A DNA stretch of 64,000 bases from Symbiodinium kawagutii (Eukaryota > Sar > Dinophyceae > Suessiales > Symbiodiniaceae), in assembly GCA_009767595.1 (NCBI GenBank), contig VSDK01025658.1:607946-671945 (forward strand). Direction: 5' to 3'. How positions within the stretch are numbered: position 1 is the stretch's first letter; every line of letters starts with the position of its first letter. The translations under genes were made by a program, and so were the position numbers. Positions 55,189 to 63,818 of the stretch are shown here, in pieces. The notes under the pieces were generated by a model, which saw only the letters and a program-made list of their open reading frames with translations, searched no databases and was not told the origin of the DNA.

Positions 55189-55938
55189 TTGATGATGGTT
55201 GATGATGGTTGATACAGTAATTGTTGATGATGGTTGATGATTTTTTCTACCGTGGTTTCTAAAAAGTTCATAATCATAAGGAATCTATACCTCAGGTCGA
55301 TACTGTCCCGTACAATCCTAACAAACTGCAGTACCGCTTGATGAGGGTCAATGGTTGAGGGGTGTGAGGTGTTTCATCTTCGTTTGGCACTGCTTGATAT
55401 GAAAATAATATTGTGATTCTCAACCTTTATATTGTTCGTAGTTACTAGTAATTGACAATACCAATTTTTCCTAATTTAATGTAACTACCAAAGAACCATG
55501 TTTGAATGGTCAACCAAAAAACATGCAACTCTTAAAAGAAACACACATGACAAGTTCACGGTCACTTAATTTTTGCTTCTGATGGTTGACGTGGAGTGTC
55601 TCGCTCTGGAAACCGACGCGTGTTTAGCAGCAAGGCCAATAACCGCTTTTCTGCCGTCACATCGAAAGGATGACGGCGATTAATCGATATCATTGTACGG
55701 GTCATTCACTTGTCAATGCTGGTAATTCCTGACTGTTGGTCAGAATAGTTTGTAATAGCCACAGCTGATAGTGGTTGATTATGGCTGATCCGGATACCTG
55801 ATATGCATAAAACATGTTTCATAAGGGTCAGTAACGGGTGATGAATCATGAATACCAATCTTTGATACACCCCACACCACATTGCCTCATGGTGAGTGGT
55901 CTTACTTCATACCCTACCATTGCTGAAAAAGTTTCATG

Positions 55939-56044
55939 ATATGGTTTCTTAAAATGGGGGTCCCCCAAATCATCCACTAACAATCATCAGTAGTAATAAA
56001 CCAAACCATTTTTTGGGTCCACCCATTTTAAGAAACCGCCATAT
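55939..56044 (-). mobile_element. Family A element, copy 14
   Basis: ATATGGTTTCTTAAAATGGG and CCCATTTTAAGAAACCGCC form the ends around the reversed core. A matching change in both ends (TTAA for TCAA and TTGA) keeps them complementary. Confidence 0.85.
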
Positions 56045-56249
56045 GTGAGATTGGTGGGAATGATACTGTCCTATGAGAAACGATGATTAAAGGTTCATGA
56101 CTCTCATGATACCTTTCTCGGGATGTTTGCCCTCACATACCATTTACATAACCATTGCTGCCCATCATTGTCAGCATCATCTAGTAAATATCAAACAACA
56201 TTTACCATATCAAAAACCAGTATTAAGCATTATAAGCCATTCTGACATA

Positions 56250-56420
56250 TCAACCATCTCCATTTACCGTTTTCGTCGCTGTGTTGACCCATATCCGTTT
56301 CAGGATTACAACGGATTTCCCAATCGCACGATCGGTCATGTACTTCCCGTCCAGCAGGTCAGTAGTTGCCGTGGTCCTGCGCATGAACAACGCCGGCGCT
56401 GAATCTACAAACAAAACAAG
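56250..56420. CDS. exon-like island, strand uncertain
   Basis: On + a frame reads VAVLTHIRFRITTDFPIARS to a donor ACAAG|GTGATG. On - a frame reads RRTTATTDLLDGKYMTDRAI then GKSVVILKRIWVNTATK. Both look natural; sequence alone cannot decide. Confidence 0.35.
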
Positions 56421-56567
56421 GTGATGCCAACACAGTAATTGTGGGAGTTTCTCCAAATAGGGGAAGACCCAAAATACCAGAAATAATCTTTGTCATCACG
56501 TTTCAAACCTTTTGTCGAGCACCTTCATGACTGTCTTGTACTGGTAGCCACCTCGCTCGTTCGATGA

Positions 56568-56813
56568 TCAACCAAAGGGTCTGACACCAATTGTTGGTGG
56601 ACCTTCCCAGCTAGCCCATGTCATATATTGACAAGGGATACTAGGGATAGCTTCAGAGAGGGATCTACGTGCAAATAGGGGAAGATTTAGCACAACCCTT
56701 TGGCCATATCGTATGACCCCTGTCTCAATCATCAAGCTTTCCTTTTGCTGCTGCTCATTGCAAGGCGACCCCCAAGGACTTCCTATCCACCGGCAAGGTC
56801 CAAAAGGTACCAT
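56568..56813 (-). CDS. hypothetical minus-strand frame
   Basis: An 81-codon frame contains GSPWGSPCNEQQQKESLMIE and RYGQRVVLNLPLFARRSLSE. A + frame overlaps on the right. No family is assigned. Confidence 0.28.
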   Translation of the reverse strand: MVPFGPCRWIGSPWGSPCNEQQQKESLMIETGVIRYGQRVVLNLPLFARRSLSEAIPSIPCQYMTWASWEGPPTIGVRPFG

Positions 56814-56883
56814 GAACCAGCCGGTAACCCCAAGCCAGCAAGAGAACCAGGACCTATCACCATCAATTCACCATCATGATTAT

Positions 56884-57062
56884 GATGGTTTGTGGGGATA
56901 TCCTCAAATCATCCAGTTTATCAACATAAATTGGATATTCCAAACATGATTTGACTATCAATAACAGTAAATTATTTCAACAAAGTTTATCGACATGTAC
57001 ATCAAATATCCATAAAAATCCAACCATTTGTTTGATTCCCTGTGGCTTGAGAACTCCCCATT
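56884..57062 (-). mobile_element. Long diverged family A-like element
   Basis: ATGGTTTGTGGGGATATCCTCAAATCATCC on the left and TTTGATTCCCTGTGGCTTGAGAACTCCCC on the right resemble family A ends, about 180 bp apart instead of 100. Confidence 0.4.
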
Positions 57063-57479
57063 TAGCCAACTTGAATCAAAGGTCAACGGTAAATGACATT
57101 CCATCATAATACCCAACGATGAATCACCATGGCTGTATCACAATCATGATTTAGTGCGGTACTCAATGCTTAATTGATGGTCAGTGGTTGGCCACTGCTT
57201 ACTTAACGGTCAACTGATGGTGAATTGTGATTGATAAGCCTAAATAAATTCAACCTTACCATAATTAATTCGCCCCCGTGAATGAATGGTTTCTCGTCGG
57301 TCAATGGTTGGATCCTGGTTTGCTACAGGTGCCCCTAGCTAAGACTTGGTCAACAAGCCATTTAACTACGCTTCTACCTGCCATCACTGGTGATCCCAGT
57401 TACAGTATAACCCAAGTTGGTCTCCGAGCTGGTTGAATGCTGGTTATAACCACTACAGCCCGTTGTTTAAGCATAAGTT

Positions 57480-57872
57480 CCAAACACTACAAGGTAGGGC
57501 CTTCTACTAAAGCTAACCAATATCAAGCATTATTAACCACTGCCAACCATTGTTCATCCTCAATTCCCTACCATTAATCAACCACGTGTGAATTATTAAC
57601 CAAGCATAATCAACACCATATCCATGATTAGAGATAACTAGTTTTCAAATTCACCATCATTAATCACCATGCACCATTTGATAAACAGTTTACCACCAAA
57701 ACAACTAATTTTGATGGTTGATTGATGGTGATAAATTACTGCCAACATATCAACCACCAAGTTTACTCTTCATATTATCAACCATCATCAACGATCATCA
57801 ACCATCATTAGCCACCATGAACCACCATGAACCACCATGAACCACCATGAACCACCATGAACCACCATTAAC
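57480..57872. repeat. CCATCAACC tract ending in ACCACCATGA decamers
   Basis: CCAT-polarity repeat. Its last 55 bp (57,815-57,870) are about five tandem copies of the decamer ACCACCATGA, directly before the next island. Confidence 0.9.
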
Positions 57873-57873
57873 A

Positions 57874-58058
57874 ATGGCGAATCCTTGGTTTCTGGCCGCT
57901 TCGTTGGTTGCAGCTCGTTGGTCACCCGGGGGGACGGTTCCGCGTCGAAACTCCTGCGCCATGGGCTCATCGTCGGAGGCGTATTCGTCCTCGTCGGGGT
58001 CCACACCCATGGGACCGAAGGTGTCCTCATGGCGGACGAATCGGATGGATACCCTCGG
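57874..58058 (+). CDS. exon-like island between mirrored decamer arrays
   Basis: GC-rich with two + frames open. One reads LLRHGLIVGGVFVLVGVHTH then EGVLMADESDGYP to a donor TCGG|GTGAAC. A minus frame is also open and acidic (VDPDEDEYASDDEPMAQEFR). CCACCATGA decamers lie left and TTGATGATCG decamers right. The product is unknown. Confidence 0.42.
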
Positions 58059-58082
58059 GTGAACGGTGGTTGGTGGTGGTTA

Positions 58083-58530
58083 ATGATGGCTAATGGTGGT
58101 TAATGATCGTTGATGATCGTTGATGATCGTTAATGATCGTTGATGATCGTTGATGATCGTTAATGATCGTTAATGATCGTTGATGATCGTTGATGATCGT
58201 TAATGATCGTTGATGATAGTTGATGATCGTTGATGATCGTTGATGATCGTTAATGACCGTTGATGATCGTTGATGATCGTTAATGATCGTTGATGATCGT
58301 TGATGATCGTTAATGATCGTTAATGATCGTTGATGATCGTTGATGATCGTTAATGATCGTTGATGATCGTTGATGATCGTTAATGATCGTTAATGATCGT
58401 TGATGATCGTTGATGATCGTTAATGATCGTTGATGATAGTTGATGATCGTTGATGATCGTTGATGATCGTTGATGATCGTTGATGATCGTTGATGATCGT
58501 GAATGATCGTTGATGATCGTTGATGATCGT
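58083..58530. repeat. Decamer array (TGATGATCGT / TAATGATCGT)
   Basis: About 44 tandem 10-bp units in strict register. Two main variants alternate in a higher-order pattern: 58,101-58,250 is repeated exactly at 58,321-58,470, 220 bp apart. Confidence 0.97.
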
Positions 58531-58539
58531 TACAAGTAT

Positions 58540-59025
58540 GGGCCCCCCAAGTTGTGGAAGTTATAAGTCCTCTTAAGTCAAGTTATAATATAGGATAAGT
58601 ATATTCAAGTAAACTTCTAATATACCTCAACTTGTATAACTTCGGGCAATATTTATCAAAGTTATATTTTAAGTTCAAGAATTTGTTGATCTTATAAGTC
58701 AGGTTTAACTTTTTTGGCTTTCGGAGGCTTCCAAAGTTATCGAAGTTATCCGGAAAAATGTTTTTTCTCTATGTCTTGAATGCTTTTTTTGAAAACTTTT
58801 TGATTTCTGACAGTGTTTGTAGTAGATATAAAACGTCTTGCTTTTTTCTGAATTCATCATCAATGTCGTATTTTTTGGTCATGTGGACCAAAATTGTATC
58901 GTTTTTCCTTTTGTGTTGGTTTTAAAACTTAGATTGTTTTATGTTCTCTTGCATCTGTTTGTTTTCCTATTTATGTTTTAAAAATCAAACATTTGAGTTT
59001 GTACAGATGCCAGTGCATACAGGGG
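58540..59025. other. AT-rich interval, change of landscape
   Basis: AAGTTATA-type words repeat from 58,555 to 58,760, followed by T-rich sequence. The CCAT/GGTT words that dominate the first 58 kb stop here. Confidence 0.5.
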
Positions 59026-59436
59026 AGATGGCGGTGTGTCCGCTGCGTGCTGTCGGTGTGTCCGTTGTTTCTTGGCGGTGTGGCCGCCCACGGCTTCGGA
59101 ACTAAGTGTCACAGCTGTCTATTCGCTCAGCTGCGTTGGTTGTTTGGGATCGCATCGGCGGTGTTTCCGCTCTAGGATTGAGATTCATTAGGGACAGCGG
59201 TGTGTCCGCTCTGGAACAGAACAGATAGAAGGGGTCCGCGTCCTGCGCGTGTCACAGGAGCTCCAGCGAGAATGCAAATATATATCAATATAGAACCCCA
59301 AGTTTCAGGAGCACTCATGGTCATTAGCCAAAAAAAATATCAGTCATTGAATGATAAAGCATATATCCGCTTTTTTTTGCATTATACTTGCAGAGTCACG
59401 ACGACAATGTGGTGAACAATTATTGCTCTCTCCCAG

Positions 59437-59770
59437 CAGTTGGCTCCAAGCACAGGCCATCCTGAATGATGGCGCGTTTCGTGAAGTCCATAGGGCATAT
59501 GCGTATGCGTTTGGTGGGCAAATGGCAAGTCAATCTCTTTCGCCATCAGAAGCTCATTGGCAAATTCAGGGGCATCACCAATTATGTCAAGACCTATCCA
59601 TTGCTTCACACTCCGAAATCCAAGAAGAGAACCAGCGAGAATTTCACTCCTGAGAAAGACTTTTCGTGGGCACAAAGGATGCGAAGATGGAACCGCGCCA
59701 TGCGAAGACTCGTTCGAGATATGGAAGAAGAGAGATGGGCGCGAGCTCTGCGAGGTGACAGTCCTTGAAG
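59437..59770 (+). CDS. hypothetical coding block, frame unresolved
   Basis: After a pyrimidine-rich acceptor (GCTCTCTCCCAG) one frame reads WLQAQAILNDGAFREVHRAY; another, from 59,466, ends in a basic stretch QRMRRWNRAMRRLVRDMEEE. Both are open for about 70-100 codons. A 139-codon minus frame overlaps. It may be an upstream exon of the element that carries the next gene. Confidence 0.33.
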
Positions 59771-60205
59771 TGATGGAGGAACGCTGTATAGAGACGGACA
59801 CAAGAAATCCGAACCTCAGATCTGTCAGGAAAAAAATTTGAACACGCTGCTGCCGTCGAGTTGTTTGAATTTTTTTTCTTCCACAGTGTTAGTGCTATGA
59901 ATTCTGAAAGAACGGCGGTGTGTCCGTCAGAGAGTTTGACTTGGAGGCGGTGTGTCCGCTGTAAGCTGTTGATTGCCCTGCTCTTCCCGTCCCTGGCGGT
60001 GTTCCGCTCTTCTGTCAAGCCCATGGTGATGTCGTATACTAATATTATAAGAGACAACGTCCAGAGCAATGCAGGTCTAAACTTTAACAAGGATCATCTA
60101 TGATTCTTTAAGATGTAAGAGATTAGAGGTACAGAAGTCTCTCTTCCTCTCTGTCATGTGGATCTCTCTTGAAAATGGTATAACCCGGAAGTGAAAACCT
60201 TCCTT

Positions 60206-60293
60206 CCAACATACGTCCGAGATACCCCCGAGATACCCCGAGATACCCCCGAGATACCCCGAGATACCGAAGAGATACCGATGAGATACCCCC
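60206..60293. repeat. CGAGATACCCC minisatellite
   Basis: About seven units of CGAGATACCCC, CGAGATACCC and variants of 10-12 bp, ending in GATGAGATACCCCC. Confidence 0.93.
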
Positions 60294-60359
60294 AGCCCCC
60301 GGCATGGCCAAAGCAGGTCAAAAAACATTTTTTTTTGTTTTTTTCCTTTGTTTTTGCAG

Positions 60360-61325
60360 TCTTCAAACCATCAAAGCATCAGACTCTGCCTTGTTCCAGT
60401 TTTTCCTCGAGACTCAGCAAGTCCCTTGACCAGCGTCAAGGAAGTCCCCTGGAAATCCAAGACCGCATCCAGTCCGAGCTCTCGATCTTGGTTGTTTCAT
60501 GAAACGTTCTGGATTGGAAACATGTTCAAAGGTAGTGCTAGTCAAGTGAGCATTCTCCTGCCATTGATTCATCACTACGCTTTCTTGCTCCTGCCCGATA
60601 AAACCAAATTGGAATGGCAAAGCTTTGACGAGTTGATTGGCGTGCACTTGATCTTGCAACGACTCCGCATCAAACCAACCCAGGAGGATATTGCTGCCCT
60701 CGATGCAGCTCAACAGAAACATCAAAGTCTCTTTGTACGATGCTATGCGGACTTGGTGCGCCCCAAACACCATCTGCGAATGCATTTGCCTCACTTGATT
60801 CGTAAATTTGGATTTTACGCAGATTGTTTCCCGGCAGAAGCGAAACACCAGCTCTATAAAGGATTGATGGCGGACTCACATTCGGGTTTGTCTGAACTCG
60901 GCACAGGCACACTGAGTAAAGCTTTGCTGGGAAAGCTTCTGGCACGATGCGTCAACACTTTGCAATCGACCTCCTGGATCGATGGGATGCATGGCAAAAT
61001 CTATTCCGAGGAAGAGGTTCAAGCGCACTTGCCTGGCTGTCGAGCTCAAGTTTCGGCCGCTTACCAAATTGGAGCCTTGGTGATCAAGACTGGCGACCTG
61101 CTTTGCTGGGGTGATCAGTCTGCAGGCATCGTGGTTTGCTTCGCAGGAGATCACATGCCCGTCCTGATCTTTGAACCGTTGCAATTGACCCAGCACATCC
61201 ATCGAGGAGCAAAGCTCTGGACACGTGCAGAGAACAAAGATCCCGTGCGTGTGGATGCCCTGCTGGAAGTCCGGGTGCCAACTTGGCGATATGATGAAGG
61301 CCAGACCATTTTGGCTTTGACTTGA
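60360..61325 (+). CDS. transposase-like protein fragment, one long exon
   Basis: The longest open frame of the window (322 codons). It starts after an excellent acceptor (TTTTTTCCTTTGTTTTTGCAG), has no early ATG, and ends with TGA at 61,325. The first 50 residues are Ser/Pro-rich. Near residues 130-160 it has LVRPKHHLRMHLPHLIRKFG and then CFPAEAKHQLYK, a pattern like the P-K-x-H-x(3)-H-x-P and E-x-K-H blocks near the C-terminus of Tnp2/CACTA-type transposases. No DDE catalytic core is visible, so it is at most the C-terminal part. Codon use is GC-balanced and unlike the surrounding repeat. The family is inferred from memory of the pattern. Confidence 0.6.
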   Translation, partial: SSNHQSIRLCLVPVFPRDSASPLTSVKEVPWKSKTASSPSSRSWLFHETFWIGNMFKGSASQVSILLPLIHHYAFLLLPDKTKLEWQSFDELIGVHLILQRLRIKPTQEDIAALDAAQQKHQSLFVRCYADLVRPKHHLRMHLPHLIRKFGFYADCFPAEAKHQLYKGLMADSHSGLSELGTGTLSKALLGKLLARCVNTLQSTSWIDGMHGKIYSEEEVQAHLPGCRAQVSAAYQIGALVIKTGDLLCWGDQSAGIVVCFAGDHMPVLIFEPLQLTQHIHRGAKLWTRAENKDPVRVDALLEVRVPTWRYDEGQTILALT

Positions 61326-61559
61326 AAACGGACAGCTGCAGCCCGAATGCTCCGCTACCATGTTTCGTGATTTCCTGGCGGTGTCTGCCCGCTCGATGGA
61401 ACCTGTGAATCCATCTCACTCTATTCGCGCAATCCTTTCTTGACATTCACATTTTGAGGCGGTGTGTCCGCTTGGCGGTTGAATGAATCGCATCATGTAT
61501 AACACTGACAGTACCCTGAGCATCGAATATTGAATTCAATCAATATTCTCCCTAGGTTT

Positions 61560-61712
61560 TTTTATTGATTTTTTTTTGATGAAAAATATTGATTTTAATC
61601 AATAGTCTCTTTTTGATTTTTTTGATTTTCCTATTGATTTTTTATTGATTTTCATATTGATTTTCCTGTTGATTTTGATATTGATTTCTTTATTGATTGT
61701 CTTGTTGCTGCC
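61560..61712. repeat. ATTGATTTT repeat
   Basis: About ten degenerate units of TATTGATTTTC. It creates a Lys/Ile/Asn-rich frame on the - strand, which I do not call a gene. A palindromic GAATATTGA..TCAATATTC lies at about 61,524-61,547. Confidence 0.8.
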
Positions 61713-61833
61713 CTTGGTTTCTGATTGCTCTGTTTTTCTTGACTGGCTGTTTTTGTGCATGCTTCTTGCATTGATTGATTTGGCATGTGTACTCCAGCCA
61801 AGTGGCTCAAAAGTTAGAATTTCCAAAGCAATT

Positions 61834-61890
61834 TCCCTTGGGAAAGGGTAGATCTCTGCACCTTTGAGAAAAGGCAACCTTGGGAAAGGG
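61834..61890. repeat. CCTTG-GG-AAAGGG palindromes, left cluster
   Basis: TTCCCTTGGGAAAGGG, CCTTTGAGAAAAGG and CCTTGGGAAAGGG, short interrupted palindromes just before the next coding region. Confidence 0.8.
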
Positions 61891-62951
61891 ATGGGCAAAG
61901 CAGGCAAGGGAGGGGCAAGGCATTTCAAAAAACCCTTTATAGAATCAGGGTTGCTGCTGAATGTCCTGTCCAAGCATGCAGATTTGGTGAAAAATTTCAA
62001 GAACTATGAGTTCATTTCAGCTCAGGGAGCTGCAGACCCCAAAGGTTTGCTGATGGCATTGGACCTGGTCGAAGACATCTTGGAGTTGAGCCCAACCTGT
62101 GAACTACACAGCCAGCCACTGAGAAACTCCTTGCTGAGGCTTTTAACTATCAAGCCTGACTTGAATAGTGGGTCTCATAATGGTTCTGTGTGGGTTCACC
62201 AAAGGGCAGAGAGAATAACAGTTATTCTTGGGCACATTCGAAGACTTGCAAGAAGTGGGATGACCAGCAGATGTGCCAGTGAACTCACAGCAGCTGAGTT
62301 AAAAAAATTGACACAAGTTGTCGAAGCAGTGCAAATCCCAGATGAACCAGAAGGACCATTGGAAAATGGACAACTGCAAGAGTCAGAAACACCATTGGAA
62401 AATGGAGATCAGCCCAGCACAAGAAGGAGGCTGAAAGAAGAGATTTCTTTGGATTCTGATGGCTACCCCATGATTCTGAAAAGACCCCAAGCAGTGACAC
62501 CTGAAAAGGTGAACAAGGAGGAAGCAGGCCCCAGCAGACTCTTGCAAAAGAGAAAAACCCAAGGCCAGCTGTTGGGCAATGTGGCTGCCAATCCAGACTT
62601 AAGAAAAGAAATGGCCTTGGGCAGCAAAGAGCCAGCTGCAGGCCCAAGGGGGCTGAAAAGACCTGCAGCAGCTAGAGGATTTTGAAAAAACCTGCAGCTG
62701 CAGAAAAGGCTGATGACAGCAAGCATTGGCCCAAGCTTCAAAGAACACATGCTAAGAAGCCTGAGAGGTCCTACATCCTGGGCACAAAAGATGCTGGGCA
62801 GCCACCAAGGTTGATTGTGGAAGTCAGCAGAGCAAGGACACAGCAGTACAGGCTAGTGATCAGTAAAATTTTCAAAGCCTTACAGGAGGACAACTTGAGC
62901 AAAGAGGCAGCCATTGCTTTGAGGGAAAGGTTGTGCTTGAAGCACAAGTGA
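61891..62951 (+). pseudogene. Lys/Ala-rich repeat-family protein, split by a frameshift
   Basis: Part 1 (ATG 61,891 to TGA 62,685, 264 codons) begins MGKAGKGGARHFKKPF, has a helical domain (SGLLLNVLSKHADLVKNFKN, LDLVEDILELSPTCELHSQP) and then a charged, Pro/Glu-rich low-complexity region (about residues 150-264). Part 2 is in the -1 frame from 62,682: KKPAAAEKADDSKHWPKLQR, then RLIVEVSRARTQQYRLVISK and FKALQEDNLSKEAAIALRER, ending at TAA/TGA 62,951. The break falls between a T4 and an A6 run, so a one-base loss or a sequencing error explains it. I associate both halves with a large hypothetical-protein family of Symbiodiniaceae; the function is unknown. Confidence 0.6.
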
Positions 62952-63310
62952 TCTATACCTTTGCAAAAAGGCAACAAAACCTTTGAAAAAGGGTGAAAAT
63001 CAAAAGACACCTTTGTAAAAGGGGATTTGTTTGCAATGTATACACCTTTGTGAAAGGGCACAAACTGGCAAACCCATTCCTCACATCAAACCTTTGGGAA
63101 AGGGCTTGGCATGTGTGAACACATATGCTGTGAGGAAGTGGCCTGCCTGGCCTGGTTTTCAACCTATGGTTGTCCAGAACACTCTTGAAAAAGGGTTTGT
63201 ACAGTAGCAGCAAGGTTTTTGAATCAGCCAGACAGCAGAGTCTGGGCACCACAGTTAAAACACTGCCTTTGAATTGTTGCAGTGGGGGAGGGTTCTGCAG
63301 ACACTTGTTT
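62952..63310. repeat. CCTTTG-AAAGGG palindromes, middle cluster
   Basis: At least six units such as CCTTTGCAAAAAGG, CCTTTGAAAAAGGG, CCTTTGTAAAAGGGG, CCTTTGTGAAAGGG and CCTTTGGGAAAGGG follow the stop codon. No frame is supported on +. Confidence 0.85.
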
Positions 63311-63595
63311 TTTTAGAGATGTGTATATGTATTTGTGTACAGATACATGTATATATACACACACACACATATAGATATACATACATGTATACACACACAC
63401 ATATATATATATATGTATACATATATACATTTATACATATATTTGCATATATATATATGTATATGTATACATCTATTCACATATTATCATATTTACATAT
63501 ATATATATATATATATTTATATATACATATATACATATTTCTGCATATATACATGTAGAAATATATACATGTAGAATTATATACATGTACACATA
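63311..63595. repeat. TA/CA/TG dinucleotide-rich microsatellite
   Basis: Long mixtures of ATACACAC, ATATATAT and ATACATGT. The Tyr/Ile/His-rich frames over it are by-products. Confidence 0.93.
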
Positions 63596-63719
63596 TGGTG
63601 TGTAAGGCATGCCACCATGCCATGCAGGTTTCAACCATGTGCATGTTGTTCAACAAGTTCTTGCCTGCTGCAGCCTTTTGAAGCTCAAGCAACTGAGCAA
63701 ACTCTGAGGTGAAATTTAA

Positions 63720-63815
63720 AAGGGACCCTTGCAAAAGGGAATCAGAACAACCCCTTGAAAAAGGGAACCCTTGAAAGAGGGAACCCTTGAAAGAGGGAAC
63801 CCTTGGAAGAGGGAA
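63720..63815. repeat. CCCTTG-AAAGAGGG palindromes, right cluster
   Basis: Five close-packed units: CCCTTGCAAAAGGG, CCCTTGAAAAAGGG, two of CCCTTGAAAGAGGG, and CCCTTGGAAGAGGG, ending 4-10 bp before the next ATG. Confidence 0.88.
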
Positions 63816-63818
63816 ACC

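Larger units (their letters stand above)
59030..61472. repeat. Ten dispersed GCGG-TGTGT-CCGC hairpin motifs
   Basis: Copies of GGCGGTGTGTCCGCT or close variants lie near 59,031, 59,054, 59,074, 59,158, 59,196, 59,914, 59,946, 59,996, 61,377 and 61,458. GCGG and CCGC can pair around a 5-nt loop. At 59,074 the arms are longer (GGCGG/CCGCC). None lies inside the transposase-like exon. Confidence 0.85.

Noticed and set aside
59644..60090. 148-codon minus-strand frame
   Set aside because: It runs antisense across the GCGG-TGTGT-CCGC motifs and between two different sequence types, with no acceptor or start support.
61599..62000. 133-codon minus-strand frame with KINMKINKK-like repeats
   Set aside because: It is produced by the ATTGATTTT repeat and runs antisense to the Lys/Ala-rich protein.
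63274..63574. Tyr/Ile/His-rich frames of 80-94 codons
   Set aside because: They translate a TA/CA/TG microsatellite.
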